Notes: generated by a model from the letters alone, not told the origin. Positions 30,892 through 41,191 are shown, counted from the stretch's first letter. The stretch: DNA of 64,000 bases from Erwinia mallotivora (GCF_000590885.1 NZ_JFHN01000053.1:186001-250000); one strand, 5' to 3'. A program made the numbers and translations.

Positions 30892-31584
30892 ATGAAAACC
30901 TTAACCCGAATTGCACTGGTCGGTGATTTCTGTTCTGACATCGTTGCCCACCAGGCGATCCCACACTCCCTTCAACTTGCCGCCAACGCTCTCAACACCG
31001 AAGTGACCGCAGAATGGCTACCTACAGAGTCTGTTACCTCTACCGCCGTTTTAGCCCCTTTCGATGCAATCTGGGTAGTCCCCGGAAGCCCATATCTGAA
31101 TGATGACGGTGCATTTCTGGCCATCACTTACGCACGGGAAAATAACGTCCCCTTTCTTGGTTCGTGCGCCGGATTTCAGTATGCCGTAGTGGAATATGCA
31201 CGAAATGTGATGGGCTGGCGTGATGCGGCTCATGCTGAAACTGAGACAACGGGCAGGATAGTGATCAGTCCATTAAGCTGCTCACTGGTGGAGCAAACCG
31301 GGGATATTATTATCGATCCTGACACGGTTATCGCCCGGGCTTATGGACGTCTTACAACGCATGAAGGCTATCACTGCAACTTTGGGATGAATGCGGATTT
31401 CATCGCTGAACTGCGTGATTTTCCGCTGGTTATCAGTGCATGGGATTCTGAAGGTGATGTCCGCGGCATTGAGTTACCGCAACACAAATATTTTGTCGCC
31501 ACACTATTTCAGTCCGAACGTGCAGCCCTGCGCAACGAGCTTTCCCCACTGGTAGTTGAACTGATCAAAGCCGCACAGGGTTAA
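30892..31584 (+). CDS. Glutamine amidotransferase-like protein (CTP synthase C-terminal-region related)
   Basis: 230 aa. Class-I glutamine amidotransferase fold: VVPGSPYLNDDG oxyanion region, GSCAGFQYAVVEYARN with the presumed nucleophilic Cys, and a His in the C-terminal ATLFQSE region equivalent (THEGYHCNFG also present). It resembles the small proteins annotated as related to the CTP synthase C-terminal domain; the synthetase partner is absent. Two ATGs overlap (30889, 30892); AGGAA is better placed for 30892. Function unknown beyond a probable hydrolase/amidotransferase. Confidence 0.75.
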   Translation: MKTLTRIALVGDFCSDIVAHQAIPHSLQLAANALNTEVTAEWLPTESVTSTAVLAPFDAIWVVPGSPYLNDDGAFLAITYARENNVPFLGSCAGFQYAVVEYARNVMGWRDAAHAETETTGRIVISPLSCSLVEQTGDIIIDPDTVIARAYGRLTTHEGYHCNFGMNADFIAELRDFPLVISAWDSEGDVRGIELPQHKYFVATLFQSERAALRNELSPLVVELIKAAQG

Positions 31585-31631
31585 TCATTCTGACGTTGAA
31601 TCACTCTGCTTACCGGCAATAAAACAGAGAT

Positions 31632-31661
31632 AAAAAAAAGGGCCGACCTTGCGGTCAGCCC
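31632..31661 (-). terminator. Terminator of the rpsP-rimM-trmD-rplS operon
   Basis: Minus strand GGGCTGACC/GGTCGGCCC stem (31640-31648 with 31653-31661, one U-G pair), GCAA tetraloop, then eight T. It lies 18 bases past the rplS stop. Confidence 0.92.
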
Positions 31662-31678
31662 CTTATTTCACTATTAAC

Positions 31679-32086
<408 letters not shown>

Positions 32087-32857
32087 CTAACGCCGGGACT
32101 GTCCATCATCGTTATATTGCTGGCTGAATTCACAACGGAATTCGTTCAGCAACTTTGCTTGCTCTTCAGTCAGAGCCAGGTTTTCCAGAAGTTCAGGTCT
32201 TCTAAGCCAGGTACGACCCAGCGACTGTTTCAAACGCCAGCGGCGAATTTCAGCATGGTTTCCCGACAGCAGAACTGGCGGAACCTCCATCCCTTCTAAC
32301 ACTTCAGGTCGGGTATAGTGTGGGCAATCCAGCAAGCCGTCGGAAAACGAATCTTCCTCGGCCGACGCCTGTTTACCCAGCACACCAGGTATAAACCGGG
32401 CAACTGAGTCAATCAACGTCATTGCGGGTAGCTCCCCACCACTGAGAACGTAATCACCGATCGACCATTCTTCATCGATTTCAGTTTTGATTACGCGCTC
32501 ATCAATCCCTTCGTAACGACCACATACCAGAATCAACTTCTGGTTGGTCGCCAGTTCACAAACCCCATGTTGATCGAGTTTGCGACCCTGAGGTGAAAGA
32601 TAAATCACCCTGGCGCCTTCTCCTGCCGCCGCTTTTGCTGCATGGATAGCATCCCGTAGGGGCTGCACCATCATCAACATCCCTGGACCACCACCATATG
32701 GACGTTCGTCCACGGTACGGTGCCGGTCATGAGTAAAGTCACGAGGACTCCAGCTCTGGATGCTGAGCAGGCCGTTTTTTACTGCCCGACCAGTCACTCC
32801 GTAATCAGTAATCGCGCTGAACATCTCAGGGAACAGGCTGATTATGCCTATCCACAT
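32087..32857 (-). CDS. trmD: tRNA (guanine-37 N1)-methyltransferase TrmD
   Basis: 256 aa. Makes m1G37 in tRNAs reading CNN codons and prevents +1 frameshifts. The start [13 protein letters not shown] (32857) matches the family; the upstream in-frame extension runs into rimM and is ignored. Trefoil-knot SAM site: PQGRKLDQ..., [22 protein letters not shown]. The C-terminal domain ends [12 protein letters not shown]. Overlap is avoided: rimM ends at 32893. Confidence 0.97.
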   Translation of the reverse strand: MWIGIISLFPEMFSAITDYGVTGRAVKNGLLSIQSWSPRDFTHDRHRTVDERPYGGGPGMLMMVQPLRDAIHAAKAAAGEGARVIYLSPQGRKLDQHGVCELATNQKLILVCGRYEGIDERVIKTEIDEEWSIGDYVLSGGELPAMTLIDSVARFIPGVLGKQASAEEDSFSDGLLDCPHYTRPEVLEGMEVPPVLLSGNHAEIRRWRLKQSLGRTWLRRPELLENLALTEEQAKLLNEFRCEFSQQYNDDGQSRR

Positions 32858-32892
32858 CGACTGCACTGCTGTCTTACCGCTTTGAACGGAGC

Positions 32893-33441
32893 TCAAAAAC
32901 CAGGATCCCAATCGACTTCAATAGAGCCGGTCGTGAGATCGACATTCTTGATAACCTGTCCATCAAGGAACGGAATCAGCCGCTCCTTCGCACCAAATGC
33001 ATCCTTCAGGTTTGCCTTTACGACGAGTACGTCGTTTGAACCGGTTTCCATCAGCTCTGTGACTTTGCCAAGCTCATAGCCCTGAGTGGTGACTACCTGG
33101 CAGCCAATAAGGTCTTTCCAGTAGTAATCGCCATTTTCCAGCGCTGGCAACTGCTTCGAATCCACGACAATTTCACAATTTGTCAGCAGACCAGCAGTAT
33201 CACGATCGTCAAAACCTTTGATTTTGATAATCATGTCCTGATTGTGGCGCTTCCAGCTCTCCAGCTCGATAAGCTGCCATTGACCCGCCCGCTGGATAAA
33301 CCACGGCTGGTAGTCAAAAATGCTTTCGGCATCTTCGGTGGAGGAAAACACTTTGAGCCAACCACGGATACCGTAAGCCGATCCCATCTTTCCCAACACT
33401 AATGGGTTAGCGGGGGACGACGCGGTGAGTTGCTTGCTCAT
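32893..33441 (-). CDS. rimM: 16S rRNA processing/ribosome maturation factor RimM
   Basis: 182 aa, as in E. coli. Binds S19 and assists maturation of the 30S head. The N-terminal RimM domain ([18 protein letters not shown]) and the PRC-barrel domain with the conserved [11 protein letters not shown] are present. MSKQLTA at 33441 is taken as start; an ATG three codons upstream is possible but not supported by the family. Confidence 0.96.
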   Translation of the reverse strand: MSKQLTASSPANPLVLGKMGSAYGIRGWLKVFSSTEDAESIFDYQPWFIQRAGQWQLIELESWKRHNQDMIIKIKGFDDRDTAGLLTNCEIVVDSKQLPALENGDYYWKDLIGCQVVTTQGYELGKVTELMETGSNDVLVVKANLKDAFGAKERLIPFLDGQVIKNVDLTTGSIEVDWDPGF

Positions 33442-33459
33442 GTTGACCACCGTGACAGA

Positions 33460-33708
33460 TTAAGCTGCTTTCTTAGCTTCTTTGATCAGCGTACCAACGC
33501 GATCAGAGAGAGTAGCGCCCTGGCCAACCCAGTGCTCAATGCGGTCCAGGTCCAGACGCAGTGCTTCAGCCTGACCAGATGCCAGCGGGTTGAAGAAACC
33601 AACGCGCTCGATGAAACGACCGTTGCGAGCATTACGGCTGTCAGTAACGACTACCTGATAGAACGGACGCTTTTTAGCGCCGTGACGTGCCAAACGAATT
33701 GTTACCAT
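33460..33708 (-). CDS. rpsP: 30S ribosomal protein S16
   Basis: 82 aa, exact family length ([25 protein letters not shown]). First gene of the operon with rimM, trmD and rplS, 18 bases before rimM. AGAGGA lies 5-6 bases before the ATG. Confidence 0.98.
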   Translation of the reverse strand: MVTIRLARHGAKKRPFYQVVVTDSRNARNGRFIERVGFFNPLASGQAEALRLDLDRIEHWVGQGATLSDRVGTLIKEAKKAA

Positions 33709-33734
33709 AACATCCTCTTTAGTGAATAAAACAA

Positions 33735-33763
33735 CCGGGCCCCATTGAGGGAACGGGGCCCGG
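33735..33763 (-). terminator. GC-rich hairpin between ffh and rpsP
   Basis: A perfect 9-bp stem CCGGGCCCC/GGGGCCCGG (33735-33743, 33755-33763) with an 11-base loop, then a T-rich stretch on the minus strand (TTGTTTTATT). It is 27 bases before the rpsP start and 80 bases after the ffh stop. It may terminate ffh or form the rpsP leader structure. Confidence 0.65.
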
Positions 33764-33843
33764 ATGCAATATAAAAAGCCCGAAAATTTTACTCATTTTG
33801 GCGTAAAAAGCAATCTAAATCGCCTCGGTGAATTCCGATGGGG

Positions 33844-35205
33844 TTAACGGCCAGGGAAGCCCGGCGGCATCATGCCTTTCATGCCACGCATCATCTTCGC
33901 CATTCCACCCTTCTTCATTTTTTTCATCATGCGTTGCATATCGTCAAACTGCTTCAGCAGGCGGTTAACGTCCTGCACCTGCATTCCGGAGCCGGTAGCG
34001 ATACGACGCTTACGGGAACCTTTGATAATTTCTGGTTTCTCGCGCTCTTTGCGGGTCATGGAGTTAATCATCGCTTCCATCCGCACCAGCACTTTGTCAT
34101 CCATCTGGGATTTGACGTTATCCGGCAACTGCCCCATGCCCGGCAGTTTGCCCATCAGACTGGCCATACCGCCCATATTGCGCATCTGCTTCAGTTGCTC
34201 AAGAAAGTCGTTCAGGTCAAAACCATCGCCTTTTTTCAGCTTACTGGCGAGTTTCTCGGCCTGCGCGCGGTCAACCTTACTTTCGATGTCCTCAATCAGT
34301 GACAGCACGTCTCCCATACCGAGGATACGAGAGGCGATACGGTCCGGATAGAAAGGCTCCAGCGCTTCGGTTTTTTCGCCTACACCCATAAACTTTATGG
34401 GTTTTCCGGTAATATGCCGGATGGAGAGTGCCGCACCACCACGCGCATCACCATCAACTTTGGTCAGGACGACCCCGGTCAACGGCAGCGCTTCGTTAAA
34501 TGCTTTCGCGGTGTTGGCCGCATCCTGGCCGGTCATCGCATCGACCACAAACAGGGTTTCTACCGGATTAATGGCGGCGTGGACCTGTTTGATCTCGTCC
34601 ATCATCGCTTCATCAACGTGAAGACGACCGGCGGTATCGACCAGCAGCACGTCATAAAACTTCAGCTTCGCCTGCTGTAATGCATTTTTGACGATATCAA
34701 CCGGTTTCTGACTCAGATCGGATGGACAGAAATCCACCCCAACCTGCTCTGCTAAGGTTTCCAGCTGCCGGATTGCCGCCGGGCGGTACACGTCGGCAGA
34801 AACCACCAGCACTTTTTTCTTATGTTTTTCGCGCAGGAATTTACTCAGTTTGCCCACGCTGGTGGTCTTACCTGCCCCCTGCAAACCGGCCATCAACACG
34901 ACAGCCGGAGGCTGTGCAGCCAGATTGAGCGTGTTGTTTTCCGCACCCATTGCGGCAACCAGCTCATTCTGAACAATTTTGACAAACTCCTGACCCGGCG
35001 TCAGGCTCTTGTTGACATCCTGCCCCACCGCACGCTCTTTGACGCGGTTGATAAACTCCCGCACCACTGGCAGCGCAACATCTGCCTCAAGTAATGCCAT
35101 ACGCACTTCACGCAGCGTGTCTTTAATGTTGTCTTCTGTCAGCCGTCCACGGCCGCTGATATTGCGCAGGGTCTGCGACAATCTGTCGGTTAAATTATCA
35201 AACAT
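33844..35205 (-). CDS. ffh: Signal recognition particle GTPase Ffh
   Basis: 453 aa, same as E. coli. Binds 4.5S RNA and signal sequences and delivers ribosomes to FtsY. Start MFDNLTDRLSQTLRN at 35205; an upstream extension of 20 codons lacks family support. NG domain with GLQGAGKTT near residue 105, DTAGRL and TKVDGDARGG. The methionine-rich M domain (MMKKMKKGGMAKMMRGMKGM) closes the protein. Confidence 0.98.
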   Translation of the reverse strand: MFDNLTDRLSQTLRNISGRGRLTEDNIKDTLREVRMALLEADVALPVVREFINRVKERAVGQDVNKSLTPGQEFVKIVQNELVAAMGAENNTLNLAAQPPAVVLMAGLQGAGKTTSVGKLSKFLREKHKKKVLVVSADVYRPAAIRQLETLAEQVGVDFCPSDLSQKPVDIVKNALQQAKLKFYDVLLVDTAGRLHVDEAMMDEIKQVHAAINPVETLFVVDAMTGQDAANTAKAFNEALPLTGVVLTKVDGDARGGAALSIRHITGKPIKFMGVGEKTEALEPFYPDRIASRILGMGDVLSLIEDIESKVDRAQAEKLASKLKKGDGFDLNDFLEQLKQMRNMGGMASLMGKLPGMGQLPDNVKSQMDDKVLVRMEAMINSMTRKEREKPEIIKGSRKRRIATGSGMQVQDVNRLLKQFDDMQRMMKKMKKGGMAKMMRGMKGMMPPGFPGR

Positions 35206-35365
35206 CGTCTCTCGCTCAACGTAATCAGAGGTCGCCAGGCGACACAATGGTGCGAATGATAGCATGAAGACATGGCGATCTCAGCCTTCTGCGTTGAGAT
35301 CGTTTGGAGCCGACCGCCGCTGGCGTTATACTGCTTTTTTGCTTACCGGTACCAGACAACTTTTT

Positions 35366-36157
35366 ATGTCCGTATTTGCGATTCTGGCGCTGCTCGCCTA
35401 TTCCTTCAGTCTTGCTCTGATCATCCCCAGTCTGCTGCGTAAGCAGAGTACCTGGCGGCGACTGGCGGTGATTTCTGCCACCGCAGCGCTGGTTTTTCAC
35501 GCAGTAGCGCTACATCAGCGCATTTTTGCTCTGGGCAGCGGCCTTAATCTTAGCCTGCTGAATATTGGTTCACTGGTCAGCCTGCTGATCTGCGTCATCA
35601 TGACCATTGTGGCCTCACGCAATCGTGGCTGGATACTGTTACCCATTGTTTACAGCTTTGCGCTGATTAATCTGGCGTTTGCCACCTTTGTACCCAATGC
35701 TTTTATTACCCATCTGGAAACCACACCGGGCATGTTGGTACACATCGGTTTAGCGCTCTTTGCCTATGTCACACTGATCATTGCCGCACTTTATGCCCTG
35801 CAACTGGCATGGATCGACTGGCTGCTGAAAAACAAAAAGCTGGCGCTCAGCAATGATATTCCGCCGTTAATGACGATTGAGCGCAAGATGTTTCACATCA
35901 CCCAGGTGGGTGTGGTGCTGTTGACGTTGGTGCTCTGTACCGGATTGTTCTATATGCATAATCTGTTCAGCCGTGAAAATGTCGACAAAGCGGTGTTGTC
36001 GATCCTTGCCTGGTTCACTTATATCGTTTTGCTCTGGGGCCACTATCATGAAGGCTGGCGGGGACGACGTGTCGCCTGGTTCAATTTTGCCGGCGCGCTT
36101 CTGCTCACCATGGCCTATTTCGGCAGCCGTATGTTGCAGCATTTTCTGACTGCCTGA
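35366..36157 (+). CDS. ypjD: Inner-membrane protein YpjD (CcsA/ResC-like fold)
   Basis: 263 aa with about eight transmembrane helices. Start MSVFAILALLAYSFSLAL at 35366 agrees with E. coli YpjD; the open frame extends 34 codons upstream into the ffh promoter region, without homology. It belongs to the cytochrome c assembly protein (CcsA-like) superfamily, with the conserved WGHYHEGWRGRR motif near the end. Its role is not established. It faces away from ffh and is followed by corB after 25 bases, the conserved ypjD-corB pair. Confidence 0.93.
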   Translation: MSVFAILALLAYSFSLALIIPSLLRKQSTWRRLAVISATAALVFHAVALHQRIFALGSGLNLSLLNIGSLVSLLICVIMTIVASRNRGWILLPIVYSFALINLAFATFVPNAFITHLETTPGMLVHIGLALFAYVTLIIAALYALQLAWIDWLLKNKKLALSNDIPPLMTIERKMFHITQVGVVLLTLVLCTGLFYMHNLFSRENVDKAVLSILAWFTYIVLLWGHYHEGWRGRRVAWFNFAGALLLTMAYFGSRMLQHFLTA

Positions 36158-36182
36158 TCCTCAACTACAAGGAATTGCCTCG

Positions 36183-37475
36183 TTGGAACAAGTTTCAACT
36201 TCGACCCTGATTGTCATTCTGGTGATTATGGTTCTGGTTTCCGCCTGGTTTGCCGGGTCTGAAACCGGCATGATGACGCTCAATCGCTACAAATTACGTC
36301 ATCAGGCTAAAAACGGTAACCGTGCTGCCCGCCGGGTAGAAAAACTGTTACGCCGTCCAGACCGGCTGCTCAGTCTGGTGTTGATAGGCAATAACCTGGT
36401 AAATATTCTGGCTTCTGCGCTGGCCACCATTGTCGGAATGCGGATTCATGGCGATGAAGGCGTGGCAATCGCTACCGGCATTCTGACCTTCTGCGTTCTG
36501 GTTTTTGCCGAGGTTCTGCCGAAAACCATTGCAGCCCTGTATCCTGAAAAGGTGGCTTTTCCCAGCAGTCTGCTGCTGGGGCCGCTGCAACTGCTGATGA
36601 TGCCGCTGGTCTGGCTGCTGAATACCATTACCCGCATCATGATGCGTCTGGTTGGGATGAAAACGGAAGGCGCTGTCAACTCTGCACTCAGCAAGGAGGA
36701 GCTTCGGACAATCGTTTATGAGTCACGTTCACTGATGTCCCGCCGTAATCAGGATATGTTGCTGTCGGTGCTGGATCTGGAAAAAGTTAACGTTGACGAC
36801 ATCATGGTGCCACGCAACGAAATCGTCGGCATTAACATCAACGATGACTGGAAATCGATTGTTCGCCAGCTGACCCACACGCCACATGGCCGTATCGTGC
36901 TGTACCGTGATTCTCTTGATGACACCATCAGCATGCTGCGAGTGCGCGAAGCCTACCGCCTGATGACCGAGAAAAAAGAGTTCACTAAAGAGGTGATGCT
37001 ACGTTCCGCTGACGAGATTTACTATGTCCCGGAGGGGACACCGCTGAATATTCAGCTGGTGAAGTTTCAGCGCAATAAGAAGAAAGTCGGCCTGGTTGTG
37101 GACGAATATGGTGATATCAAAGGGCTGGTGACCATTGAGGACATTCTTGAAGAGATTGTCGGGGATTTCACCACCTCAATGTCACCCACACTGGCCGAAG
37201 AGGTTTTGCCACAGAATGACGGTTCCGTATTAATTGAGGGCAGTGCTAACGTGCGGGAACTGAACAAAGCGTTTAACTGGAAACTGCCTGAAGAGGAAGC
37301 GCGGACCGTTAACGGCATGATTCTGGAAGCCATTGAGGATATCCCGTTGCCCAATACCACAGTGCATATCGGCAATTACTCAATTGATATTCTCGACGTG
37401 CAGGAAAATATGATTAAACAGGTGCGCATTACGCCGAAAAAATCACTCAAGGAGTCAGTGGGATCCACGACGTAA
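36183..37475 (+). CDS. corB: CNNM/CorB-family inner-membrane protein (YfjD)
   Basis: 430 aa. TTG start at 36183, supported by AAGGAA 8-9 bases before it and by the match to E. coli YfjD from its first residue. N-terminal CNNM/DUF21 membrane domain (residues 1-180), a CBS-domain pair (about 200-330: DDIMVPRNEIVGI, DEYGDIKGLVTIEDILEEIVGD) and the C-terminal CorC/HlyC domain. In Salmonella CorB acts with CorA in Mg2+/Co2+ efflux. Membrane topology is complete. Confidence 0.94.
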   Translation: MEQVSTSTLIVILVIMVLVSAWFAGSETGMMTLNRYKLRHQAKNGNRAARRVEKLLRRPDRLLSLVLIGNNLVNILASALATIVGMRIHGDEGVAIATGILTFCVLVFAEVLPKTIAALYPEKVAFPSSLLLGPLQLLMMPLVWLLNTITRIMMRLVGMKTEGAVNSALSKEELRTIVYESRSLMSRRNQDMLLSVLDLEKVNVDDIMVPRNEIVGININDDWKSIVRQLTHTPHGRIVLYRDSLDDTISMLRVREAYRLMTEKKEFTKEVMLRSADEIYYVPEGTPLNIQLVKFQRNKKKVGLVVDEYGDIKGLVTIEDILEEIVGDFTTSMSPTLAEEVLPQNDGSVLIEGSANVRELNKAFNWKLPEEEARTVNGMILEAIEDIPLPNTTVHIGNYSIDILDVQENMIKQVRITPKKSLKESVGSTT

Positions 37476-37488
37476 GTCGATAAGAATT

Positions 37489-37513
37489 TACCGTCCCACC
37501 CTCCGGGACGGTA
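37489..37513. terminator. Bidirectional terminator between corB and luxS
   Basis: TACCGTCCC/GGGACGGTA stem (37489-37497, 37505-37513) with a 7-base loop, between the convergent corB and luxS. A/T flanks on both sides but no long T-run, so efficiency is uncertain. Confidence 0.7.
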
Positions 37514-37530
37514 AAAGAGCGAGCACAAAA

Positions 37531-38046
37531 CTAAATGTGCAGTTCCTGTAGTTTTTCTTTTGGTAACGCCAGTTCGTCGTTGTGGTTAACGCGGATGTCG
37601 TTATCAATGATATGGCGGGCAATCTCCTGCGCTTCATCTAAAGAGTGCATTTCAAAAGTGCCGCACTGGTACTCATTCAGCTCAGGGATTTTACGCTGGT
37701 CAGACACTTTCAACACATCCTGCATCGCGCCCTTCCAGGCCTGTGCCACCCGCTGCTCATCTGGTGTACCGATCAGGCTCATATAGAAACCGGTGCGGCA
37801 TCCCATTGGCGAGATGTCGATGATTTCAACCCCTTCACCATTCAGGTGATTACGCATAAAGCCAGCAAACAGATGCTCCAGAGTATGGATACCGCGTTCT
37901 GGCATCACCTCTTTGTTTGGCTTACAAAAACGCAGGTCAAACACGGTAATGGTGTCACCATGAGGCGTTTTCATGGTCTTGGCTACACGAACCGCAGGGG
38001 CCGCCATGATGGTGTGATCGACGGTGAAACTATCCAGCAATGGCAT
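37531..38046 (-). CDS. luxS: S-ribosylhomocysteine lyase LuxS
   Basis: 171 aa, exact family length. Splits S-ribosylhomocysteine into homocysteine and DPD, the AI-2 precursor, in the activated methyl cycle. The HTLEH metal motif (His54, His58) and Cys84 in [12 protein letters not shown] are present. The micA sRNA gene lies divergently just upstream, as in E. coli. Confidence 0.98.
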   Translation of the reverse strand: MPLLDSFTVDHTIMAAPAVRVAKTMKTPHGDTITVFDLRFCKPNKEVMPERGIHTLEHLFAGFMRNHLNGEGVEIIDISPMGCRTGFYMSLIGTPDEQRVAQAWKGAMQDVLKVSDQRKIPELNEYQCGTFEMHSLDEAQEIARHIIDNDIRVNHNDELALPKEKLQELHI

Positions 38047-38084
38047 ATTGTTACCTCAACTGATGAATTTATTTTTGCAACGAT

Positions 38085-38113
38085 GAAACTTTCTTTGTCG
38101 TGCAGAGTCTGAA
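38085..38113 (+). promoter_or_regulatory. Sigma-E promoter of micA
   Basis: -35 GAAACTT (38085-38091), 16-base spacer, -10 TCTGAA (38108-38113), 5 bases before the micA start. Compare the rpoE promoter in this window, which has GGAACTT and TCTAA with the same spacer. Confidence 0.85.
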
Positions 38114-38118
38114 TATAT

Positions 38119-38199
38119 GAAAGACGCGCATTTTGTTATCATCATCCCTGACAACAGAGATGTTAATTTGGCCACAGTGATGTGGCCTTTTTCTTTTGT
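38119..38199 (+). ncRNA. micA: MicA, sigma-E-dependent Hfq-binding small RNA
   Basis: The gene begins GAAAGACGCGCATTTTGTTA, the E. coli MicA 5' end with one extra T; this seed pairs with ompA and other outer-membrane protein mRNAs. An internal stem (ATCATCCCTG...CAGAGAT) follows, then the terminator stem GGCCACAGTGATGTGGCC with TTTTTCTTTTG. It lies between luxS and gshA, on the opposite strand to both, exactly as in E. coli. It represses porin synthesis during envelope stress. Confidence 0.94.
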
Positions 38200-38204
38200 A
38201 TCAA

Positions 38205-39761
38205 TCAGCTTCTGCTTTTGAGAAAATCTTCAAAGCCAAGCGTATCACTTTCTTCGATTTCCCGCTGTTTAAGCTTTGAACGAACCGCTTCCTGCTCAAA
38301 TTGCTGGTCCGTCAGGATTTCAAATGACTCTTCAGCCAGTTGATGGCGATACTGCTGAGATAACGCCAGCCCTGTTCCCACGATCCCCTTTTCTTTTAGC
38401 AGATCCAGGAAACGGGCTGAAAAGGTCAGAGAAGGATCGTCGAAAGAGGCTTCCAGGCGATCACACATCTGCTGGTAGTGGTGGTTACTGTGCTGGCTGT
38501 CCAGCGTTTCGGCCACGCGGCGTAAATCCCTGAATAACGTTTTACCAACGTCCCGGAGCGGATGCTGAGCCTCGCCACAACCCATACCCAGCATCAGTCC
38601 CGGCTTACGACCTTCGAGTATCACTCGATTCCAGTTGGTACGGGTGCATGCAAGCTCTTCGCTACTCATTTCCGGCGCATCGGCTAACGTGCACCAGATG
38701 AGGAAAAGATCGAGGAAACGCACCTGATTTTCATCAATGCCAACAGGGGAGAATGGATTAATATCCAGCGAGCGCACCTCAATGTACTCTATGCCTCCCC
38801 GCAGCAATGCATCAGAAGGATTCTCTCCCGGACGAGTGACACGCTTTGGACGAACAGGCGCATAAAGCTCATTTTCAATCTGCAACACATTGGTGTTAAG
38901 TTGCAGCCAGTTGCCCTGCGTATCTTTAACGCCGAGCTTCGCATAGTCTGCTGATGGCGTTTTAATCGCTGCTTTCAGTGCCCGTACATAGTCTGGCAAA
39001 TTGTTAAAAGTAATACCAAGGCCACTTTGTGACTTATTGGTATAACCTAAGTCGCTTAAACGCAAAGAGGTAGCATAAGGTAGCCAGAGCATACCGTTGT
39101 CAGTCCGCTCAAACGGCAGAGCGGTTTCTTTGCCCTGTAGAAATGAGGAACAAATCGCGGGCGAAGCCCCAAACAGATAAGGAATTATCCAGCCAAAGCG
39201 ATAGTAGTTGCGAATCAGCCGCAGATAGCCATCAGAGATGGCATCCTGAATATGCACTGCATCATTACCAGTCCACGCCTGCCAGAAGGACATGGGTAGT
39301 GAGAAGTTATAGTGAACACCCGATATTACCTGCATCAGCGCACCATAACGATTTTTCAGCCCTTCACGATACAGCGTTTTCATCCTGCCGATATTAGAAC
39401 TGCCATACTGAGCCAGTTCAATATGCTGCGAGGCCTCAATCAGGCAGGGCATGCTCATCGGCCACATCAGCTCATCACCCAGTTCGCGAGCAACGTGACG
39501 ATGGATATCGCGCAGGAATGCCAGCAGATGCTCAATGTTGTCATCAACTGGCGTAATAAATTCGAGCAGCGTTTCAGCAAAGTCAGTGGTGATCCACTTA
39601 TGGGTCAGCGCTGAGCCAAACAGTTCAGGGTGTCTGGTGGTGGCCAGATGACCGTCAGAATTGACACGCAGCGTTTCGCGTTCAATACCACGACCAATAC
39701 CTTTCATTGCGTCAGGGTGCGCCTCCAGCCAGGAAAGCGCCTGTGATACATCCGGGATCAA
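38205..39761 (-). CDS. gshA: Glutamate-cysteine ligase GshA
   Basis: 518 aa, same as E. coli. First and rate-limiting step of glutathione synthesis. TTG start at 39761 ([16 protein letters not shown]), preceded by GGGAGG; E. coli gshA also starts with [16 protein letters not shown] is the ATP/glutamate-site segment and [16 protein letters not shown] a signature of this enzyme class. Nothing unusual. Confidence 0.97.
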   Translation of the reverse strand: MIPDVSQALSWLEAHPDAMKGIGRGIERETLRVNSDGHLATTRHPELFGSALTHKWITTDFAETLLEFITPVDDNIEHLLAFLRDIHRHVARELGDELMWPMSMPCLIEASQHIELAQYGSSNIGRMKTLYREGLKNRYGALMQVISGVHYNFSLPMSFWQAWTGNDAVHIQDAISDGYLRLIRNYYRFGWIIPYLFGASPAICSSFLQGKETALPFERTDNGMLWLPYATSLRLSDLGYTNKSQSGLGITFNNLPDYVRALKAAIKTPSADYAKLGVKDTQGNWLQLNTNVLQIENELYAPVRPKRVTRPGENPSDALLRGGIEYIEVRSLDINPFSPVGIDENQVRFLDLFLIWCTLADAPEMSSEELACTRTNWNRVILEGRKPGLMLGMGCGEAQHPLRDVGKTLFRDLRRVAETLDSQHSNHHYQQMCDRLEASFDDPSLTFSARFLDLLKEKGIVGTGLALSQQYRHQLAEESFEILTDQQFEQEAVRSKLKQREIEESDTLGFEDFLKSRS

Positions 39762-39833
39762 ATTGACCTCCCGCTCGGGGAAAATTTATTATTGTTCAGC
39801 ATAATGTTAATCGCAGCACCGATTATTCGCGAA

Positions 39834-40262
39834 TCAGTGCCACCACTCCATGCCCTGTAATGTTACAAAAGCCAGCACAACATAGCGAAGCGTCTTACCG
39901 GCGGCGAGAAAGCACACCACCGGAAACCAGGGAAAACGCAGCCAGCCAGCCACAACACAAAGCAGATCGCCGATGAGCGGTAACCAGCTGAGCAGTAGCG
40001 CAGCGGGTCCCCAGCGGTGCAGCCACGCGCGGGCTGTGTTGTGCCACCGTCCCTGCTTCCTGAGGGGCAGACAGCGACCAATGATAATATTTGTCAGGCC
40101 GCCCAGCGTGTTCGCAAGTGCGGCGGTGAAAACAATGCCAGGCACAGAAACTTTATCGGCTACCAGCAGGCCAACCAGCAAAAGTTCCGAACTACCCGGC
40201 AACAGCGTGGCGCTGAGAAAGCTGCTGACAAACATTGCGCCATATTCAGGCCATCCACTCAC
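39834..40262 (-). CDS. yqaA: Inner-membrane protein YqaA (DedA/SNARE-associated superfamily)
   Basis: 142 aa with four to five hydrophobic segments. SSFLSATLLPGSSELLLVGLL at the N-terminus and the LPLIGDLLCVVAGWLR motif are typical of YqaA and the DedA superfamily. Transport function is suspected in the family but not shown for YqaA. It overlaps yqaB by 4 bases (ATGA), so it is translationally coupled. Confidence 0.92.
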   Translation of the reverse strand: MSGWPEYGAMFVSSFLSATLLPGSSELLLVGLLVADKVSVPGIVFTAALANTLGGLTNIIIGRCLPLRKQGRWHNTARAWLHRWGPAALLLSWLPLIGDLLCVVAGWLRFPWFPVVCFLAAGKTLRYVVLAFVTLQGMEWWH

Positions 40263-40825
40263 AGCTGGCGAACATCAACAACATCCATACCTGCGGCCTG
40301 CGCAGCACGGATGCCAAAATCAGCATCTTCAAACACCACGCAACGCGCGGGTGCAACGTTCATCAGTTCAGCGCAACGCAGAAAAGTATCCGGTTCAGGT
40401 TTATGGCGCATAACGTCATCAGCACCAACAATGGCGTCAAAACAGTCCAGTATTCCAACATGCCGTAACAGCGCCTCTGCCATTGCGTGTTCACTACCGG
40501 TCCCCACCGCCATTGGACGACGACCTGCGTATGCTTTTACGACCTCCACTAATGGCAGCGGCTTTACCGTATCAAACAGTATCTCTTTCAGAAGAGCTGT
40601 TTTCTCCGCCGCCAGAGCATGGGGATCCAGCTGACAGTGGCTGGCATTAATAATGATTTGTGCAATATGCCACGTAGGGGAACCATTCAGCCCAATGACC
40701 AGCTGTGGATCAAAATTAATATCATAACGGGCCAGCACGGTACGCCAGGCTTTGCGATGTGTCGGCTCAGTGTCGAGGATAGTACCGTCCATATCGAATA
40801 TCAGACCGTCATAGCCGTCGTACAT
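40259..40825 (-). CDS. yqaB: HAD phosphatase YqaB (fructose-1-phosphate phosphatase type)
   Basis: 188 aa, E. coli length, with the start at MYDGYDGLIFDMDGTILDTEP (40825). HAD motif I DMDGT (Asp nucleophile), motif II GTGSE, motif III HKPEPDTFL and motif IV VVFEDADFGI. Known in E. coli to dephosphorylate fructose 1-phosphate and related sugars. The 289 bases upstream, to the first tRNA, hold nothing I can support. Confidence 0.94.
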   Translation of the reverse strand: MYDGYDGLIFDMDGTILDTEPTHRKAWRTVLARYDINFDPQLVIGLNGSPTWHIAQIIINASHCQLDPHALAAEKTALLKEILFDTVKPLPLVEVVKAYAGRRPMAVGTGSEHAMAEALLRHVGILDCFDAIVGADDVMRHKPEPDTFLRCAELMNVAPARCVVFEDADFGIRAAQAAGMDVVDVRQL

Positions 40826-41114
40826 AGTTTTTTCCATCCTTGCAGCAGTGAACAAATACTGTAGCGCAAAGCACACTTTTTGTCGCTGTTGATACAGGCG
40901 CAAAAATCCTTTGAATTGACAGAGTTTTTTGATTATCAGAATTTGGCAGAAGCAGAAAATGTTGGGCTCAGCAACAGATAATTCGCTGTTTGCAAGCCAG
41001 CTTTACTTTCAAAATTACGGAATGAAACAGGGATAATAAAACAAAGCCTGAAGCGGGCTGAAACAGGTTACCAATTGTATTGCGTAAGAGCAGAAGTAAT
41101 CAGAAAGGAGAGTA

Positions 41115-41191
41115 TGGTGCATCCGGGAGGATTCGAACCTCCGACCGCTCGGTTCGTAGCCGAGTACTCTATCCAGCTGAGCTACGGATGC
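41115..41191 (-). tRNA. tRNA-Arg(ACG), copy 1
   Basis: 77 bases with encoded CCA. Cloverleaf with acceptor GCATCCG, anticodon loop CTACGAA (anticodon ACG, read as ICG) and the T-loop GGTTCGAATCC. Its sequence is identical to copy 2 at 41406. It corresponds to the argV cluster next to csrA in E. coli. Confidence 0.97.
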
